Assembly: GCA_003165595.1 (NCBI GenBank)
Contig: PLWQ01000024.1
Location: 1-39,858 of the forward strand
Length of the DNA: 39,858 nucleotides
Direction: 5' to 3'
Source of the DNA: Fibrobacterota bacterium
GTDB taxonomy: Bacteria > Fibrobacterota > Chitinivibrionia > Chitinivibrionales > FEN-1185
Below the pieces are notes generated by a model. That model was not told the origin of the DNA and did not search any database. It saw only the letters and a program-made list of their open reading frames with translations. Made by a program: the position numbers and the translations under genes. Of this stretch, positions 1 through 9,007 are shown piece after piece (the first letter of the stretch is position 1; every line of letters starts with the position of its first letter).

Positions 1-77
1 AATAAACTATGTCAAGCCATAGTACGAAATATTAACGTGGACAATGTACTAGGTAGGGATCGGGCGGCGTGCTCACA

Positions 78-665
78 TCAACAGTCCGCGAATAGTTCGC
101 GAGCCTTGCTAGCATCCTCTTTCGTTATGCCCAACTGAACGTCAATGACGCTAAACAATTCCTGCTGCGGTATCCTTTTTCTCTGGCCAGGATTATCCTT
201 GAAAAAAGACTCGTGCTTCTTCCATTCAGGATATTTGTGGGTATAATCGCGAAGCTCAAAAGGCCCCATGCTTCCAAACCTGGAAACCACGAAATCCAAG
301 GCTTGCTTGTCTGAATCCGAAAGCATTTCAAATTCGCATTTTCGATTCTTGCTTCTGTACGAATTCTCGAATTCGTCCAGATGATTTTTTGCATAAACAA
401 GAATGTCGCCAGACAATTTGTTCGGCCTGTTTTCGTCAATGGATAAGACGTCTTTGGCCGCAGAACCTACCGGCCCCATTCTCATCGCCCAATATTCATC
501 CCCCGTAACGGTGCGGCCATAGTGAACCAAATGCTGTTTGTCGGCGAGGTATAGGAGTTTGATAATCTGTATCTTGTTGAGCACTGGGTGCGACTTCAAC
601 AAATACAGAATCGCCTGGATGACGGTGAGCGCTGTCTTTTGCATACTTTGATCCCGATAGGACAT
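78..665 (-). CDS. Panacea (SocA/DUF4065) domain protein
   Basis: A 195-residue protein with the Panacea (SocA-like, DUF4065) fold signature: an N-terminal helix followed by KIQIIKLLYLADKQHLVHYG (about residues 33-52), TGDEYWAMRMGPVGS, and a C-terminal helical region. Panacea proteins act as antitoxins, or as adaptors, usually encoded next to a toxin; SocA in Caulobacter is a proteolytic adaptor. No partner is visible: the next position downstream on this strand is the window edge, and upstream is about 970 bases without a gene on the same strand. GC is lower than in neighbours (37-48 % in three 60-base lines, against about 60 % elsewhere), suggesting horizontal acquisition. An alternative start is Met8 at 644. 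The family call is firm; the role as a toxin-antitoxin component is inference from the family. Confidence 0.8.
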   Translation of the reverse strand: MSYRDQSMQKTALTVIQAILYLLKSHPVLNKIQIIKLLYLADKQHLVHYGRTVTGDEYWAMRMGPVGSAAKDVLSIDENRPNKLSGDILVYAKNHLDEFENSYRSKNRKCEFEMLSDSDKQALDFVVSRFGSMGPFELRDYTHKYPEWKKHESFFKDNPGQRKRIPQQELFSVIDVQLGITKEDASKARELFADC

Positions 666-1357
666 CGGTGGTAGTCCTTTTAAATATATCCTTTCGTCGA
701 CCTCTTTGCAACCCCAATTACTACTGCCTACTTACTCCCTCTTTGTTGTCTGTTTCCAAGTCATTGCAGAATACACATCAAAATACGGGCCAAGAACAAT
801 GGAAATTTAGTCCCGCTGCCTTTGTTACAGATTATCGGCCCACCGATTGGCGAGGTTCAACGAATTTATGGCCATTCGGCAAGCCTAGGCTCCTTTGGCT
901 GGCCGCTCCCCCCCCTCGAACCATTGCAGAAACAACAAACAGCACCCCACGTGCGCCGGATGCGCGAGCTGGCTTTCCGGTTCCTGCTTTTCATGCGTGC
1001 AACCGATCAAGCTGCCTTTCTTGTCGCCAGGTATCACCGTCACAACACGCCCTTAGGAACCTGCTTGTTGTCTGGTCATTTCCATGACACGCGGAAACGG
1101 CCCTAGAATCGCGCCGGGCTCCGGCACGGCCTAGTTCTCTGGTTAGTCAAATCTACCCATCGTAGTGCCACGCCGCGCGCGTGTGGACGCGGAATGTCCA
1201 TTCTTGAATGTCCGTTGCGGTCGATCCCACGCTTCAAGTTTCGTTTTTGGTAACGTTGCCGTTGCCATATATTGCCAGACCATACCCTTTAATACCCTGT
1301 TTTAAGGTTGTTGAACTGCGAAAATTGAAGGATTTAAGCGGTTTTGACAGATAAGAA
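666..1357. other. Gene-free stretch, probable end of integrated element
   Basis: About 700 bases between the Panacea gene and the tRNA fragment. Open frames of 94-139 codons exist on the plus strand but show no recognisable domain, have unremarkable composition and lack convincing ribosome sites, so I do not call them. No transposase or integrase remnant was recognised. Its position directly upstream of a truncated tRNA suggests it is the non-coding terminal part of an integrated element. Confidence 0.4.
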
Positions 1358-1406
1358 TAGGATTTTCATTCCTGCAACATGGGTTCGATTCCCATAGGGA
1401 CTACCA
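1358..1406 (+). pseudogene. tRNA-Glu(UUC) 3' half only; probable attachment-site remnant
   Basis: The sequence reproduces the 3' half of a tRNA. Anticodon stem TAGGA/TCCTG (1358-1362 with 1370-1374) closes a seven-base loop TTTTCAT whose anticodon is TTC (1365-1367). A four-base variable region follows, then T stem ATGGG/CCCAT around loop TTCGATT (1379-1395), acceptor 3' strand AGGGACT (1396-1402), discriminator A and CCA. The layout matches bacterial tRNA-Glu. An intact gene needs an NGTCCCT acceptor strand and a D arm about 30 bases upstream; neither is present in the preceding 150 bases. The simplest reading is the 3' segment left at the distal junction of an element integrated into tRNA-Glu. 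A second CCA follows at 1407-1409. Confidence 0.75.
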
Positions 1407-1417
1407 CCAAGTATACC

Positions 1418-1449
1418 AAAAGGCCTGCGCTCTGTGCAGGTCTTTTTTT
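1418..1449 (+). terminator. Intrinsic terminator behind the tRNA-Glu 3' half
   Basis: An 11-bp stem (1418-1428 with 1436-1446, one G-T pair) encloses a seven-base loop and runs into seven T residues. The A-run on the 5' side means it could also stop transcription on the minus strand, for example from the large gene ending at 1638. It sits where a terminator of an intact tRNA gene would be. Confidence 0.7.
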
Positions 1450-1575
1450 CGTTCCCGTTCGGCGACATTGACTATTCCCGCAAACGCCGCCTTCTCCGCT
1501 CCTCGTAGCCCACACCGCGAACGTTTGACAAACGGTTTCCCGAACGCCTCCGGCGCCCAAGAGATTCTCCAAAAG

Positions 1576-1609
1576 CCTTCGGCCGCCGGCAGAGGCCGGC
1601 GGCCGAAGG
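1576..1609 (-). terminator. GC-rich perfect 15-bp hairpin, candidate terminator
   Basis: Arms 1576-1590 and 1595-1609 are exact reverse complements of 15 bases around a 4-base loop (AGAG). It lies 29 bases beyond the stop codon of the large fibronectin-III gene. Read on the minus strand the hairpin is followed by CTTTTGG, a short T-run, so termination is plausible but not textbook. Confidence 0.5.
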
Positions 1610-1637
1610 TTCAACATAATGATGCTTCGCGAGCGTG

Positions 1638-4600
1638 CTACCTCTTGAGGATGGGCACCATATGCGACGTTTTGTATCCCGGCGCATCCATAGTGCAGAT
1701 GTACGAAGCGGCGCCCAGCGAAAAGTCCCTGCCATCGCCAAGACGGCAATCCACGCTGTGGTATCCCGCGGCTACCAAGCCGTCCACGGCCGTCGCTATG
1801 TGACGCCCGAGAACATCGTACACCTCAATGCGGACATGCGGCGTCTGCAGCGCCGGCGGTACGGCGAATTTCACGGTCAGCACCGCGGTTGCGGGATTGT
1901 ACCTGGCGTTTTCCAGCGCGTAGACCGTGGGAATCCGGGACTTGAGGCTGTTCAAAACGGCAGTGGCCTGCGTCTTGAAGAAATTGACGGATGACCACGC
2001 GCCCGTGCCGCCGATGTTCGTCGCGCTTACCCGCCAGTAATACGTGGCATTGCCGGACAACCCTGTCACCGTCTGCGACGTTCCCACTATTCCGGCCTGA
2101 TTGTACAGCAGCTTGGCAAAAGCGGAATCGGTTGCCACCTGGAGGGTATACGACGTGGCGGTCGCCACCGAATCCCAGGATAGAATGAGCGTAATCGCGC
2201 TGTGTCCCGAGTCGCCGGCGGTTGCGCCGAGCTTTGGCGCTAGCGGGGCCGCGATTATGGTGACGAACCGGTACTTCGACGACCACACGCTGGTGCCGCC
2301 CGCGTCCGTGGCGTTGACCCGCCAGAAGTAACTCGTGTTGTTGACGAGACCGGTGACTATCTGGGAGGTCTTGCTCAGAGTGAACATCTGGGGATTCATG
2401 AACGTCGAATCGGCCGAGACCTGCACCGAATAGGCGCTTGCCTGGGCCACGGCGTTCCACGACAGCGTGTCGGTGACCGCCATGTTGCTGGCATTGTTGA
2501 CAGGAGCGATCGGCACCGGCGCCGCGCTTATGGTGGTGAACCGGCTGGTGACGGACCAGGCGCCGGTGCCGTTGGTGCTGTTGGTGGCATTAACGCGCCA
2601 GAAATACACGGTGGCACTGGCCAGATTGGAAACCACCTGGGAGATTGCGGCAATGTTGCTCTGGTTGTAGATCATGTTTCCGGCAAAGGTTGAATCCCCC
2701 GAAACCTGCAACGAATACGACGTGCTTCCCGGGACGGAATCCCAGGCAAAGGTTACCGTTTGCGAAACACTGGTGACCGGCGCGATCGGCGTGGGCGCGG
2801 AATTGGTGGTGGAGAACCGGCTCACGGCCGACCAGGCGCTCATGCCGCCGTTTGCATTGACGCCGTTGACACGCCAGTAATAGGTGACGGCATTTGCCAG
2901 CCCGCTCACGGTTTGGGATGATGCGGTTATTCCGCTTTGACTGTACACCACCCCGGTCAGGAACGTGGAATCGACGGAGACCTGCAGGGTGAAGGATGTC
3001 ATGGTTGCCGCCGCGCTCCACGACAACTTGATGGAGACCGGCTGGTTGCTTGCGCCACTCACGGGAGACACGGCAACGGGCGCGGAAAAGACCGTGGTGA
3101 AGCTGCTTCTCGCCGACCAATCGCTGATGCCGCCGGACGCCGACGTCGCCTCCACGCGCCAGAAATACGTCCTGTTGTTCGCCATGCCGTTGACGGCCTG
3201 CGATGTCGACGTCAGTCCGCTCTGGTTGAACACAAAGGACGGCGCCGTGGAAAATGACGAATCGGAAGATACCTGCAGGTAATAACCGGCGGCGGCGGGA
3301 ACTGCGTTCCATGCCACCGCCAGCGCAACGGGCTGGTTGGCCGCGCCGCTCGCGGGAGAAACCAGGGTCGGCGCAGCCATTGTTGTCGTGAAGCGGCTCG
3401 CGGTCGACCAAGCGCTCGTGCCGGCGGCGTTGGTGGCGCTTACACGCCAGTAGTACTGCGTATTGTTAATCAACCCCGCAACGGATTGCGTCACGGCGGT
3501 TAGCCCGCTTTGCGCGTACACAAGTGAACTTGCGAACAGGGAATCGGTGGACATCTGGAGCGAATACGACGTTGCCGATGTCACGGTCGACCACCCGACT
3601 TTCACACTCACCGACTGGTTGATCGCGTTGTTTGCCGGCGTGCTTGGAACCGGTGCGCCGATAAGCGTGGTAAAATACCGTTTGGTCGACCAGGCGCTGG
3701 TGCCGCTCGCGTTTGTCGCATTCACGCACCAGTAATACTGCGTGTTGCTGTTCAGATACGAAACCGATTGTGAGGTAGCGGTGAGCCCGGTCTGGTTGAA
3801 AATCGTCGTCTTGAACGAAGAATCGGCGGCAACCATCACCCCGTACGACCTGGCCGTGGCGACGGAATCCCATTGCAAAAGCACCGTGAGAGCAAGCCCC
3901 GTCGCGCTGTTGCCGGGATTTTCCAGCACCGGCGCGGGAAGGATGGTGGAGAAATGACTTACCAGCGACCATGCGCTGATACCCGCCGAATTGGTCGCAT
4001 TGACGCGCCAGTAATACACCATGTTGTTTGTCAACCCGCTGATGGCCTGCGACGTTGCGGTGAGCCCGCTCTGATTGATGGTGAACGTGGTGCCGAACGT
4101 GGAATCGGTGGAGACCTGGAGCGAATACGAGCTTGCGCTCGACACCGCACTCCACGACACCGTGAGCGAAACGGGCTCGCTCGTCGCGTTGTTTGCCGGC
4201 GAAACCAGGTTCGGTATGCCGGATACCGAGACCGCCGTTGTGAAGTCGGCCTTTACGGACCAGGCGCTCGTGCCGCCGGCGTTGGTGGCATTGGCACGCC
4301 AGTAGTAAACTGTATTGGCGGCCAGCCCGGTCACGGTCTGCGATGTCGCGAGAAGCCCGCCCTGATAGTAGTTGGAGGTCACGAAGTTCGGGTCGGTTGA
4401 CACCTGCAACGAGTACGACGTCGCGCCGACAACGGAATTCCACGAGAAGGAAATGCCGGACGGCTGATTCGTTGCGCCATTGGCAGGAAATGTGAGGGTC
4501 GGTGTCGAGGGCGTCAACTGGATCGTCGCAAAGCGATACGTTGCCGACCAGTCGCTGGTGCCCCCTGCGTTGGTGGCGCTCACATGCCAGTAATAGTTTG

Positions 4601-7600
4601 TGTTATTTGACAATCCGGTGACGGTTTGCGCGGCGTAGACCAGTCCGCTTTGATAATAGATGGAAGGACTCGCGAAGGTCGAGTCGGAAGACACCTGCAG
4701 AGTGTACGACGTGGCGCCGGTCACGGCATTCCACGACATTACCACCGTTACGGCCTGGGAGCTGGCGCCGTTTGTGGGAGAAATGAGAACCGGCAACGCG
4801 GGAGAGGCTATGGCCGTTGTAAAATTGGATTTTGTCGCCCAGGTGCTGGTGCCGCCCGGGTTCGTGGCGTTAACGCGCCAGTAGTACGTCGTGCTGCTGG
4901 CAAGTCCGGTCACGGTCTGCGACGTCGCCGTGAGCCCGCACTGGTTGTAACTCGATGTGGCGAACGCGGGATCGGTAGAGACCTGCAGAGCGTACGACGT
5001 AGCCGACGCAACCGCGCTCCACGACAATACCAGCGTCGTCATCTGGCTCACCGCGCCGGTGGCAGGCGCGATGAGCGTGGGTGCGATGAGCGTGGTTGTA
5101 AAGGAGTTATACGACGACCACACGCTCGTGCCGCCGGTATTGGTTGCACACACGCGCCAGTAATAGGCGGTGTTGTTGGCCAGCCCGCTTACGGTTTGTG
5201 AAGTTGTGGTGAGGCCGTTCTGGTTAAAAGCGAGCGAGCTCGAAAAAGTCGAATCGGTTGATACCTGCAGCGTATAGGAGGCCCCGGTGGTCACCGCGCC
5301 CCAGGAGAGCGTCAGGGAAACCGGCTGATTGGTCGCGTTGTTGGTGGGGGACACAAGGGTCGGCCCCGCAAGAACGGTGGTCAGTTTGTATACCGACGAC
5401 CACACGCTGGTGCCGCCCGTGTTGGCGGCATTCACGCGCCAGTAGTACGCGGTGTTGTTGGCCAGCGTTCCCACAACCTGTGACGTGGTTTGCAGGCCGT
5501 TTTGATTGTAGAAAAGACCGGCGGACGTGAAATTTGAATCCGTTGCCACCTGAAGAGTGTAGTTGGTTGCCGTTGCGACGGCATTCCACTGGAACGTGAG
5601 CGACAGCGGTTGGGCGGTCGCGCCGGTTGCCGGCGACACCAGAGTCGGCGCAGCAATCACGGTTGTAAAGCAACTGACCGAAGACCACGCGCCGGTGCCC
5701 GCCGCATTGATCGCATTGACCCGCCAGAAGTACTTGGTGTTGTTCGACAGGCCGTTCACGACCTGGGATGTCGATGTGAGGCCGGTCTGGCTGAAGATCG
5801 TCGCCGTTGCAAACGTGGAATCGGTGGAGATCTGGAGAGAATACGACGTCACCGGAGACACCGCGGTCCATGCGAGCGTTAGGGAAACGGGCTGGTTGGC
5901 CGCCTGGTTGAGCGGCAGGACCAGCGTGGGGCTGGACGGAGTCGCGACGATGGTCGCAAAGGAGTTCTTTACCGACCATCCGCCCGTGCCCCCCGCGTTT
6001 GTCGAGTTGACGCGCCAATAGTACGTCGTGTTATTTGACAAGCCCGAAACCGCTTGCGACGCCGCGGTCAAACCGCCCTGGCTCAAAAAGAGATTGTTGA
6101 AGTTGGAATCGGTGGCCACTTGGAGCGCGTAGGACGTTGCGGCGGTCACCGCGCTCCACGAGAGCGTTAGTGTTGTCTGCTGGTTGATGCTTGCGGTTGC
6201 CGGCAGCAGCGATGTCGGCGTGCCCAGAATTGTTGAGAATCGATCGACCGCCGACCATGCTCCGGTCCCCGCCATGTTTGTTGCGTTGACCCGCCAATAA
6301 TAGGTGGTGCTGTTGGTGAGCCCGGTCACCGACTGCGAAGTTGCAGTCAGGTTGTTCTGGCTGTACACCACCGAATTTGCAAAAGTGGAATCGGTCGAGA
6401 CCTGCAGTGAATACGAACTTGCCGACGTTGCCGAATTCCACGAGAGGGAAAACGAGACCGGCTGTCCCACGGCAGCATTCGCGGGCAACCCCAGAATCGG
6501 CTGGGACGGAACGGCGACAATGGTCGTGAATCTGCACACCGCCGACCACGCGCTGGTTCCGCCCGCGTTGGTGGCGCTCACATGCCAGTAGTACAGCGTA
6601 TTGTTCGACAATCCCGTCACGGTCTGCGCGGTGGCGGCGAGGTTGGTCTGGCTAAAAATGACCGAGGTGGCGAACGTTGAGTCCGTGCCAACCTGCAATG
6701 CGTAGGAGGTTGCCGACGCAACAGCGTTCCACGAGAGGGAAAGCGACGTCGGCTGGTTGGTCGACTTGTCGGCGGGCAGCGCGGCTGTGGGCGCCAGAAG
6801 CGTCGTGGCAAACCTGTTGGGCGCACACCAGGCGCTCGTTCCGCCGACGTTGCTCGCATCGACCCGCCAGTAATAGGTAGTATTATTTGTCAGCCCCTTT
6901 ACCGTTTGCGAATTCGTGATGAGCCCGCCCGCGTTATAGGTGGTTGAGGCAAATGTCGAATCTGTGGAAATCTGGAACGCGTATACCGTTGCGCTGGCGA
7001 GGCTGTTCCAGGAAAACGTCAGCGAATCCGGTTGGTTCGTGGCAAAATTGGCCGGGACAAAAGAAGAAGGCGCAAGCGGCGGCATTACGCTTTTCCACAC
7101 GCCGCTGCCGGTACCCGCGAACAGGGTGGTCCCGATCACGGCCAACGGGAGGGTTGTGGTGATGGAAGTGAGGCCGGTATTGACGGCCGCCCAGCCGGAT
7201 CCCGGATTATGGAACACTCCGCCGGCCGTGCCGGCGAAAACATCGTACCCGTTGGCCGCGAGGGAAAGAATTGTGGTGTTGTTTGACAGTCCGGAGTTGA
7301 AGGCGTTCCACGTGGCGCCGTTGTCGACGGAATAGTAGACGCCGTTGCCGTTTGTTCCCGCGTAGAGGCTGGTGCCGTTGGCGACAACAGTATTGACCGC
7401 CGCACTGGTCCCCGGAATGCCGCTGTTTGCCGGGGTCCAGGTCGATCCGCTGTTGGTGGACTTGTAGATTCCGCCGGAAGTGGCAACAAAGATGCTTCCG
7501 CCGCCCACCGCAAAAGCGTTTACTGTCAAATTGCCCGGCAGCCCTGAGTTGGACGCCACCCAGCCGGATGTACCGGTTGAATAAAGATATACCCCGTTGC

Positions 7601-8045
7601 CGCTGGTTCCGGCAAAGAGTTGAGAGCCGCTTGCCAGAAATGCGTTGATCGTGGCATTTGCCGGGAGTCCGGTGCTCACGGCCGACCAGCCGCTGGCGTC
7701 GGAAGCGAGAACATAAACGCCGCTGCCGTAGGTCCCGGCAAGAATCCCGTAGTTCGACGAGACAAGCGCCGTAACGCTGGCGTTGGCGGGCATGCCGGTG
7801 GTGATCTGCGTCCACGTTGCGCCGTTGTCGGCCGTGTAATAGACATATCCGCCGTTAATGCCTGCCAGGAGCGTGGACCCGCTGGCGGCAAAGCTCAGTA
7901 CGTTGCCTGCCGCAGGGCAATTGGTCTGCGTCCATTGGCCGGCCGCGATGCCCGGTAGACAAAGGGCAACTATTGCCAGCAATCGGCTCGCATAACTCAT
8001 CACGTGCTTCCGCTGTTCTTGCCGAGACGACCTACGTTGCAGCAT
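1638..8045 (-). CDS. Giant secreted protein: beta-propeller-like N-terminus, 18 FN3 repeats, type IX-like sorting tail
   Basis: A 2135-residue secreted protein. A basic n-region and hydrophobic core ending near AAGQW (about residue 37) form a signal peptide. Residues about 38-335 hold roughly seven units of the TWTPANSGI / LYAGTNGNGVYYS type, as in BNR/sortilin-like beta-propellers. Residues about 338-2015 are 18 fibronectin-III repeats of about 93 residues, each with the pattern NQPVSLTLSW, YSLQVSTDSTF, GLTNNTTYYWRVNATN and GTSAWS. The last 90 residues (VRIEVYDVLGRHIATAVDGL and a beta-rich end at ILKR) resemble Por/type IX C-terminal sorting domains. It is probably surface-attached or released; adhesion or carbohydrate contact is inference only, and no catalytic domain is seen. 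I kept the 8045 start for its well-spaced AGAGG; Met16 at 8000 is an alternative with a more typical signal peptide. Confidence 0.9.
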   Translation of the reverse strand: MLQRRSSRQEQRKHVMSYASRLLAIVALCLPGIAAGQWTQTNCPAAGNVLSFAASGSTLLAGINGGYVYYTADNGATWTQITTGMPANASVTALVSSNYGILAGTYGSGVYVLASDASGWSAVSTGLPANATINAFLASGSQLFAGTSGNGVYLYSTGTSGWVASNSGLPGNLTVNAFAVGGGSIFVATSGGIYKSTNSGSTWTPANSGIPGTSAAVNTVVANGTSLYAGTNGNGVYYSVDNGATWNAFNSGLSNNTTILSLAANGYDVFAGTAGGVFHNPGSGWAAVNTGLTSITTTLPLAVIGTTLFAGTGSGVWKSVMPPLAPSSFVPANFATNQPDSLTFSWNSLASATVYAFQISTDSTFASTTYNAGGLITNSQTVKGLTNNTTYYWRVDASNVGGTSAWCAPNRFATTLLAPTAALPADKSTNQPTSLSLSWNAVASATSYALQVGTDSTFATSVIFSQTNLAATAQTVTGLSNNTLYYWHVSATNAGGTSAWSAVCRFTTIVAVPSQPILGLPANAAVGQPVSFSLSWNSATSASSYSLQVSTDSTFANSVVYSQNNLTATSQSVTGLTNSTTYYWRVNATNMAGTGAWSAVDRFSTILGTPTSLLPATASINQQTTLTLSWSAVTAATSYALQVATDSNFNNLFLSQGGLTAASQAVSGLSNNTTYYWRVNSTNAGGTGGWSVKNSFATIVATPSSPTLVLPLNQAANQPVSLTLAWTAVSPVTSYSLQISTDSTFATATIFSQTGLTSTSQVVNGLSNNTKYFWRVNAINAAGTGAWSSVSCFTTVIAAPTLVSPATGATAQPLSLTFQWNAVATATNYTLQVATDSNFTSAGLFYNQNGLQTTSQVVGTLANNTAYYWRVNAANTGGTSVWSSVYKLTTVLAGPTLVSPTNNATNQPVSLTLSWGAVTTGASYTLQVSTDSTFSSSLAFNQNGLTTTSQTVSGLANNTAYYWRVCATNTGGTSVWSSYNSFTTTLIAPTLIAPATGAVSQMTTLVLSWSAVASATSYALQVSTDPAFATSSYNQCGLTATSQTVTGLASSTTYYWRVNATNPGGTSTWATKSNFTTAIASPALPVLISPTNGASSQAVTVVMSWNAVTGATSYTLQVSSDSTFASPSIYYQSGLVYAAQTVTGLSNNTNYYWHVSATNAGGTSDWSATYRFATIQLTPSTPTLTFPANGATNQPSGISFSWNSVVGATSYSLQVSTDPNFVTSNYYQGGLLATSQTVTGLAANTVYYWRANATNAGGTSAWSVKADFTTAVSVSGIPNLVSPANNATSEPVSLTVSWSAVSSASSYSLQVSTDSTFGTTFTINQSGLTATSQAISGLTNNMVYYWRVNATNSAGISAWSLVSHFSTILPAPVLENPGNSATGLALTVLLQWDSVATARSYGVMVAADSSFKTTIFNQTGLTATSQSVSYLNSNTQYYWCVNATNASGTSAWSTKRYFTTLIGAPVPSTPANNAINQSVSVKVGWSTVTSATSYSLQMSTDSLFASSLVYAQSGLTAVTQSVAGLINNTQYYWRVSATNAAGTSAWSTASRFTTTMAAPTLVSPASGAANQPVALAVAWNAVPAAAGYYLQVSSDSSFSTAPSFVFNQSGLTSTSQAVNGMANNRTYFWRVEATSASGGISDWSARSSFTTVFSAPVAVSPVSGASNQPVSIKLSWSAAATMTSFTLQVSVDSTFLTGVVYSQSGITASSQTVSGLANAVTYYWRVNGVNANGGMSAWSAVSRFSTTNSAPTPIAPVTSVSQTVTFAWDSVPGSTSYSLQVSGDSTFAGNMIYNQSNIAAISQVVSNLASATVYFWRVNATNSTNGTGAWSVTSRFTTISAAPVPIAPVNNASNMAVTDTLSWNAVAQASAYSVQVSADSTFMNPQMFTLSKTSQIVTGLVNNTSYFWRVNATDAGGTSVWSSKYRFVTIIAAPLAPKLGATAGDSGHSAITLILSWDSVATATSYTLQVATDSAFAKLLYNQAGIVGTSQTVTGLSGNATYYWRVSATNIGGTGAWSSVNFFKTQATAVLNSLKSRIPTVYALENARYNPATAVLTVKFAVPPALQTPHVRIEVYDVLGRHIATAVDGLVAAGYHSVDCRLGDGRDFSLGAASYICTMDAPGYKTSHMVPILKR
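1985..7034 (-). repeat. Coding tandem array of 18 fibronectin-III units (about 280 bp each)
   Basis: Within the giant gene, 18 consecutive units of about 93 codons repeat with similar but not identical DNA. Recurrent plus-strand blocks include GTTGACCCGCCAGTAATA-like and GAATCGGTGGAGACCTG-like stretches. Boundaries are estimated from the protein, not from DNA alignment. Such arrays change copy number by recombination and can be collapsed in assembly. Confidence 0.75.
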
Positions 8046-8569
8046 ACCTCACCTCTTTGATTGATTTTGTGTCACTGCGCCGGGCCGTACACCACGAATT
8101 GTGGAACGGGAAATGCCGGGCCCAACAATATATGAAACAGTGTCCTGCAAGCCACTTCGGACGCACTTGGCAAAAACGATTGCGAAAGCAGGGATTTTGA
8201 ATAACCGCAAGTGGTGCAATACCGGATCGAATCGTCTTGATATGGGGAAAACGGGTACCGTTGCGATACGCGGTTCGGCAGTTCGTAAATAGATGGTGCA
8301 AGGAAGACCACGGAAAATCCTTCTCAGAGCTTTTTGCCCGGGACATCCGTGTCCTTGTATCCGTCCTCGTGTCTTGAGTATCGGACGCGACACCGCGTTG
8401 CTTAAGTTTGCTTAGTGCCGGGAAACCGACAATTTGCCATTGTCAATGCATGAGTACGGAACGTGGAAACCGGCGGCCGGGGATTCTTAAGTAACAACGG
8501 CGAAGCGCATGTGGTCAAATATCTCGACAAAAGACGGGCAGGCCGTGTTCAAAGGAGAGGGCGTATCTT
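8046..8569. other. Intergenic region between divergent genes, no recognised gene
   Basis: About 520 bases upstream of both the giant FN3 gene (minus) and the DUF2934 gene (plus). Overlapping minus-strand open frames of 79-114 codons have no recognisable domain and no good ribosome site. Promoters for both neighbours must lie here, but I cannot point to convincing -35/-10 pairs. Confidence 0.4.
8052..8056 (-). promoter_or_regulatory. Ribosome binding site of the giant FN3 gene
   Basis: Minus-strand AGAGG followed by a 6-base spacer (TGAGGT) and the ATG at 8045. This favours the longer start over Met16 at 8000, whose upstream GGAAG is weaker. Confidence 0.5.
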
Positions 8570-9007
8570 GTGACAAGGGAAAAGAGGCGAAATGCCTCAG
8601 CGGCGTTGTGGGAATGTGACGCTGCAGGCGGGTTCGAAAGCGTTGAAGCGCATGCTGAGGTACTTGCCGCCGGGATGCTCTTGATGGACGAAATCAGAAG
8701 ACGGGCACACGAAATCTTCTGCGAGCGTGGTTGCATGCCCGGCAAAGAACTCAACGACTGGCTGAGAGCCGAGGTGGAGATCAGGGCCAGGTACAAGACG
8801 GGAATGAGAGCGCCGCACATTCCGGCGGGTTGGAGCACGCACGACAGATTTTCGGACAGGCTCTTAACCGACCTTCCCAGCCCTGCGGTACAGCACAAAA
8901 GCATGCACATACGGAAACGTGGCCAGCGCCTTCACCAGCGGCAGGAACAGCCGGGCACCCGATGTCGCGATTACGGCTTCGCCATCCGCATCGAACGTCG
9001 CCCCTGA
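8570..9007 (+). CDS. DUF2934 domain protein with unusual C-terminal extension
   Basis: A 145-codon frame starting at GTG. Residues about 38-66 carry the DUF2934 signature: MDEIRRRAHEIFCERGCMPG followed by KELNDWLRAEVEIRARY. DUF2934 is a short helical module of unknown function, often at the C-terminus of small soluble proteins. AAGGAG lies upstream of the GTG with a rather long spacer. The last 48 codons overlap the 3' end of the DUF2953 gene on the other strand, and the tail (basic, HQRQEQPG-like) does not look like a folded domain. Either the tail is a read-through extension after loss of an earlier stop, or a frameshift removed the native end near 8860. The domain call is good; the C-terminal boundary is uncertain. 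Confidence 0.6.
   Translation: MTREKRRNASAALWECDAAGGFESVEAHAEVLAAGMLLMDEIRRRAHEIFCERGCMPGKELNDWLRAEVEIRARYKTGMRAPHIPAGWSTHDRFSDRLLTDLPSPAVQHKSMHIRKRGQRLHQRQEQPGTRCRDYGFAIRIERRP

Noticed and set aside
1321-1409. Complete tRNA-Glu gene
   Set aside because: No acceptor 5' strand complementary to AGGGACT and no D arm can be placed upstream within normal distance; only the 3' half is present.
2590-6549. Several 170-330-codon frames in other phases of the FN3 gene on both strands
   Set aside because: They mirror the repeat period of the FN3 array and have repetitive, Arg/His-rich products typical of frame shadows.
1985-7034. Regularly spaced repeats considered as a CRISPR array
   Set aside because: The period is about 280 bp, the units are coding and diverged, and there are no short identical repeats separated by unique spacers.
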